Shown here one piece after another: positions 6,077 through 8,274 of a stretch of DNA of 8,274 bases. Where the stretch lies: positions 1 to 8,274 of the forward strand of contig JAFAZL010000509.1 in the NCBI GenBank assembly GCA_019239815.1. Reading direction: 5' to 3'. The position numbers and the translations under genes are program-made. Origin of the DNA: Acidobacteriota bacterium. Lineage in GTDB: Bacteria > Acidobacteriota > Terriglobia > Acidoferrales > UBA7541. The notes beneath the pieces are model-generated. The model saw only the letters and a program-made list of their open reading frames with translations. It searched no databases and had not been told where the DNA came from. Numbering within the stretch: position 1 is the first letter of the stretch; every line of letters starts with the position of its first letter.

Positions 6077-7705
6077 ATGCCATCCGACGACGCACATAAC
6101 AATCCCGCTCCGCCTGCCGAGTCCCAACCCGCCGCGCCACCCGTAGACCCATCGCAGCAAAATCCCGCGCACATCAACCCGTGGATCATCGCCATCGCCG
6201 TGATGCTCTCGACTTTCATGGAAGTTCTCGATACGACAGTGGTCAACGTTTCTCTCCCACACATCGCCGGAAGCCTGTCCGCCACGGTTGACGAAGCCAC
6301 ATGGACGCTCACTTCGTACCTCGTTTCCAACGCCATCATTCTTCCGCTTACCGGCTGGCTCTCCAATTATTTCGGGCGCAAGCGCATGCTGATGATGTCC
6401 GTCACCGGTTTCACAATTTCTTCGTTTCTCTGCGGACTAGCCCCGAGCCTTCCATTCCTCATCGTCTGTCGCGTGATCCAAGGCGCATGCGGCGGAGGAC
6501 TCCAACCAATCTCGCAGGCCGTCCTGCTCGAATCTTTTCCTCCCCAAGATCGCGGCAAGGCCATGGGCTTCTGGGGACTCGGCATAGTCGTCGCGCCCCT
6601 TCTCGGCCCCGTTCTCGGCGGCTGGCTCACCGACAGCTACAGTTGGCGCTGGGTTTTCTACATCAACGTGCCCATTGGCATCGCGTCGATCATCATGACG
6701 CGCCTTTTCATTTTCGATCCGCACTATATCAAGCGCGCATCGTCGCGTATCGACTACTGGGGTATTGGCATGCTCGCCGTCGGCATCGGCCTTCTCCAAG
6801 TCGTCCTCGACAAAGGCCAGGAAAAAGATTGGTGGGCCACCACGTGGATCACCGCGGTCGCAATCTCCGCCGCCGTTGCCCTCATCGCCTTCATGGTGCG
6901 CGAGCTCATCATCGACCACCCCGTCGTCCAGCTCCGCGTCTTTAAGGACCGCACCTACTCCACGGGTGTTTTCTTAATGTCGATGCTCGGCGTCGGCCTC
7001 TATGGCACCACCGTACTCATCCCTCTGATCTTGCAAACGCTCCTCGGCTATCCCGCTCTTCGCGCCGGCATCGCCATGGCTCCGCGTGGACTCGGCTCCT
7101 TCATCGCCATGCCGATCGTCGGCCTCATCATGACCAAATTCGATCCGCGCAAAATGCTCGCGCTCGGTCTATTCGTTTGTGCGCTCACTCTCTTTCAATT
7201 TAGCGCGCTCAATCGCAGCGCTGGTTACTGGGACTTTTTCTGGCCGCAACTCGAAATGGGCCTCTCGCTCGGCCTCGTCTTCGTCCCGCTCACCACCATC
7301 ACTATGTCCAACATCCCCAAAGAAACAATGGGCAACGCTACCAGCCTTTTTAATCTCGTCCGCAATCTCGGCGGCAGCATCGGCATCTCCGCCGTCAGCA
7401 CAATGGAACTCCGCCTTCAACAAACCAACACCAACGTCCTCGGTGCACACGTCAACCCGCTCAGCGCCAGCGCCCGCAACATGATGAGCATGATGCAGCA
7501 AATGATGGTCAGCCACGGTGGCGACGCCGTAGCCGCCGCCCATCAAGCCCGAGCCATGATCTTCGGCCTTGTCCAACGCGAAGCCGCCATGATCTCCTAC
7601 AACACTATCTTCAAATCCCTTGGAATCCTCTTTCTCGCCCTGCTCCCCTTCATCCTCCTAATGCGCCGCCCTTCACCCAAAACCCCCGCCGTCGCAGCTC
7701 ACTGA
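6077..7705 (+). CDS. EmrB/QacA-family (DHA2) MFS drug exporter
   Basis: A 542-residue proton-coupled inner-membrane transporter of the 14-helix DHA2 type. After a Pro/Ala-rich cytoplasmic tail (1-34), helix 1 carries the family motif LDTTVVNVSLPHIAG (51-65). Motif A is GWLSNYFGRKRM (93-104), and motif C with its extension is GPVLGGWLTDSYSWRWVFYINVPIG (split as 177-188 and 189-201). The last extracytoplasmic loop (about 440-505) holds a methionine cluster, MMSMMQQMM (469-477), and ends with REAAMISYNTIF, as in EmrB relatives. The family exports hydrophobic drugs, uncouplers or fatty acids, in Gram-negatives usually through an EmrA/HlyD adaptor and an outer-membrane channel; neither gene is in the window, so the substrate cannot be assigned. 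The 106-bp gap after the permease gene permits co-transcription, though GTGTAAACT at 6040-6047 could be a weak promoter of its own. Only a weak GAG precedes the ATG. Confidence 0.93.
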   Translation: MPSDDAHNNPAPPAESQPAAPPVDPSQQNPAHINPWIIAIAVMLSTFMEVLDTTVVNVSLPHIAGSLSATVDEATWTLTSYLVSNAIILPLTGWLSNYFGRKRMLMMSVTGFTISSFLCGLAPSLPFLIVCRVIQGACGGGLQPISQAVLLESFPPQDRGKAMGFWGLGIVVAPLLGPVLGGWLTDSYSWRWVFYINVPIGIASIIMTRLFIFDPHYIKRASSRIDYWGIGMLAVGIGLLQVVLDKGQEKDWWATTWITAVAISAAVALIAFMVRELIIDHPVVQLRVFKDRTYSTGVFLMSMLGVGLYGTTVLIPLILQTLLGYPALRAGIAMAPRGLGSFIAMPIVGLIMTKFDPRKMLALGLFVCALTLFQFSALNRSAGYWDFFWPQLEMGLSLGLVFVPLTTITMSNIPKETMGNATSLFNLVRNLGGSIGISAVSTMELRLQQTNTNVLGAHVNPLSASARNMMSMMQQMMVSHGGDAVAAAHQARAMIFGLVQREAAMISYNTIFKSLGILFLALLPFILLMRRPSPKTPAVAAH

Positions 7706-7722
7706 CGCTCGACCTCAGGACC

Positions 7723-7742
7723 CAAGGCTCAGATTTGCCTTG
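7723..7742 (+). terminator. Weak hairpin after the exporter gene
   Basis: CAAGGC (7723-7728) and GCCTTG (7737-7742) are perfect reverse complements with an 8-base loop, beginning 18 bases after the MFS stop codon. The position suits a transcript-end structure, but no T-run follows, so it is at best a processing or Rho-assisted signal. Confidence 0.25.
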
Positions 7743-7879
7743 TCCGATTCAGCGCGTGAAAGCCATAAAATCGCAAATCATTGGGTACGATCTGGAGGAC
7801 GCGGATTTTTCCACCTTGTCGCGCATAAATGACCCCAGCTTTACACCGCATTCATCTTCGCTAGTTGGCGCTGTGAAAC

Positions 7880-7896
7880 CCTTGCGTGGCCCAAGG
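7880..7896. repeat. CCTTG/CAAGG hairpin upstream of the last gene
   Basis: CCTTG (7880-7884) pairs with CAAGG (7892-7896) across 7 bases, 47 bp ahead of the GTG start at 7943. The arms share the CAAGG core with the hairpin at 7723-7742. It may be a binding site or leader structure; chance is also plausible in this GC-rich sequence. Confidence 0.2.
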
Positions 7897-7930
7897 CGCC
7901 CCCGCCCGCCTGTGTAATGGGTCAATTCTC

Positions 7931-7937
7931 AGCGAGG
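7931..7937 (+). promoter_or_regulatory. Ribosome-binding site deciding the GTG start
   Basis: AGCGAGG ends 5 bases ahead of GTG at 7943. It is a fair Shine-Dalgarno sequence at good spacing and supports GTG as the start, since no in-frame ATG lies near and a signal peptide begins exactly there. Confidence 0.55.
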
Positions 7938-7942
7938 TCAAC

Positions 7943-8274
7943 GTGAAAAATACAATCCGTTTGTTGTTGCTCGCCGGTGCGTCCTGTGTTGTGGCCGCAG
8001 CGGCGCAAGGGCAGTCGCAGCCAAACACGTTCACGCGGAACGGCGCGGCGTCCGAAACGTACGTCATCAACGGTCCTTGGACGCTGGAGCAGTCAGGCGC
8101 CGCGGTAGGTCTGAAATCGGCCGGATACTGCGATGCCAATGGGAATCTGGTGCCGAACCCCGGTTCCGAGCGCATGCAGCCTTACTACTTTCCGTACATT
8201 ACAGGCCACGGGCAACGTTTGCAGGGCTATTTCGACTACCGGCCAAAAGACATTGACGAAGCAGTCGTGGCAGC
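7943..8274 (+). CDS. Secreted protein of unknown function, 3' end missing
   Basis: The frame from GTG at 7943 stays open to the window edge (110 codons). Residues 1-21 form a Sec signal peptide: K2 and R6 in the positive end, a Leu/Ala core (7-20), and a likely cut after A21 before QGQSQ. C15 lies in the hydrophobic core but does not make a proper lipobox, so a soluble secreted protein is more likely than a lipoprotein. The mature part begins with a Gln/Asn/Thr-rich stretch (22-39), then aromatic-rich sequence (YVINGPWTLEQSG, 40-52; QPYYFPYITGHG, 79-90; GYFDYRPKD, 95-103). The frequent Tyr, Phe, Gly and Pro fit a beta-rich extracellular domain. I do not recognise the family from this portion. 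The start was set by the signal peptide and the AGCGAGG ahead of it. The coding call is good; no function can be given. Confidence 0.68.
   Translation, partial: MKNTIRLLLLAGASCVVAAAAQGQSQPNTFTRNGAASETYVINGPWTLEQSGAAVGLKSAGYCDANGNLVPNPGSERMQPYYFPYITGHGQRLQGYFDYRPKDIDEAVVA

Larger units (their letters stand above)
7706..7942. other. Intergenic region between exporter and secreted-protein genes
   Basis: This 237-bp stretch has no convincing gene. A 60-codon frame with a TTG start at 7735 is open to 7917 but has no ribosome-binding site, no recognisable motif and a Pro/Arg-rich end typical of chance GC-rich frames. Two small inverted repeats are present (7723-7742 and 7880-7896), both built from CCTTG/CAAGG-type arms. 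A possible -10-like TGTGTAAT lies at 7911-7918, just ahead of the next gene. Confidence 0.45.

Noticed and set aside
7723..7742. A Rho-independent terminator after the exporter gene
   Set aside because: The stem is only 6 bp and no T-run follows, so it is listed only as a weak hairpin.
7735..7917. A 60-codon frame with a TTG start between the exporter and the last gene
   Set aside because: No ribosome-binding site, no motif, and a Pro/Arg end typical of noncoding GC-rich DNA.
1..8274. CRISPR array, insertion sequence, prophage or toxin-antitoxin module
   Set aside because: No regularly spaced repeats, transposase or integrase motifs, terminal inverted repeats, or toxin-like small gene pairs were found on either strand.

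Overview
The window most likely comes from an Acidobacteriota genome (Koribacter/Terriglobus-like). The best evidence is an orphan duplicated FtsX/MacB-type permease of the kind described as 'acidobacterial duplicated orphan permease' (ADOP). Supporting signs are a small zinc-ribbon protein with a PYRCxxCxxRF core, which I recall from Acidobacteria, an FHA-GAF-SpoIIE phosphatase, and moderately high GC with few strong Shine-Dalgarno sequences. The assignment rests on recognising families, not on a database search.

Layout, left to right. (1) 1-581, minus strand: a secreted protein with a His-then-Cys motif pair like that of circularly permuted papain-fold (LRAT / NlpC-P60 / DUF4105-like) enzymes; its C-terminal end lies outside the window. 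(2) 582-902: a 321-bp divergent intergenic region crowded with short direct and inverted repeats. It includes a plausible sigma70-type promoter whose -10 box is covered by three alternating copies of one 6-bp half-site. (3) 903-1370: the zinc-ribbon protein, read to the right. (4) 1482-3224: the FHA-GAF-PP2C (RsbU/SpoIIE) signalling phosphatase, with an extended -10 element so close to the ATG that the mRNA would be nearly leaderless. (5) 3403-5970: the ADOP permease, behind its own probable promoter. (6) 6077-7705: an EmrB/QacA-type (DHA2, probably 14-TM) MFS exporter. (7) 7706-7942: an intergenic stretch with two small hairpins. (8) 7943-8274: the start of a secreted protein of unknown function, cut by the window end.

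How the genes fit together: five of the six genes point right, but each of the four large intergenic gaps is about 100 bp or more and most hold promoter-like sequence, so this looks like separately transcribed genes rather than one operon. The permease and the MFS exporter are adjacent and co-oriented (106-bp gap), and both lack their classical partners in the window: no ABC ATPase and no EmrA/HlyD adaptor. The phosphatase likewise has no anti-sigma kinase or STAS antagonist beside it. I do not see a convincing new multi-gene system. The most interesting items are the half-site array in the divergent region, the little-known secreted cysteine-protease-like protein beside it, and the orphan zinc-ribbon protein.
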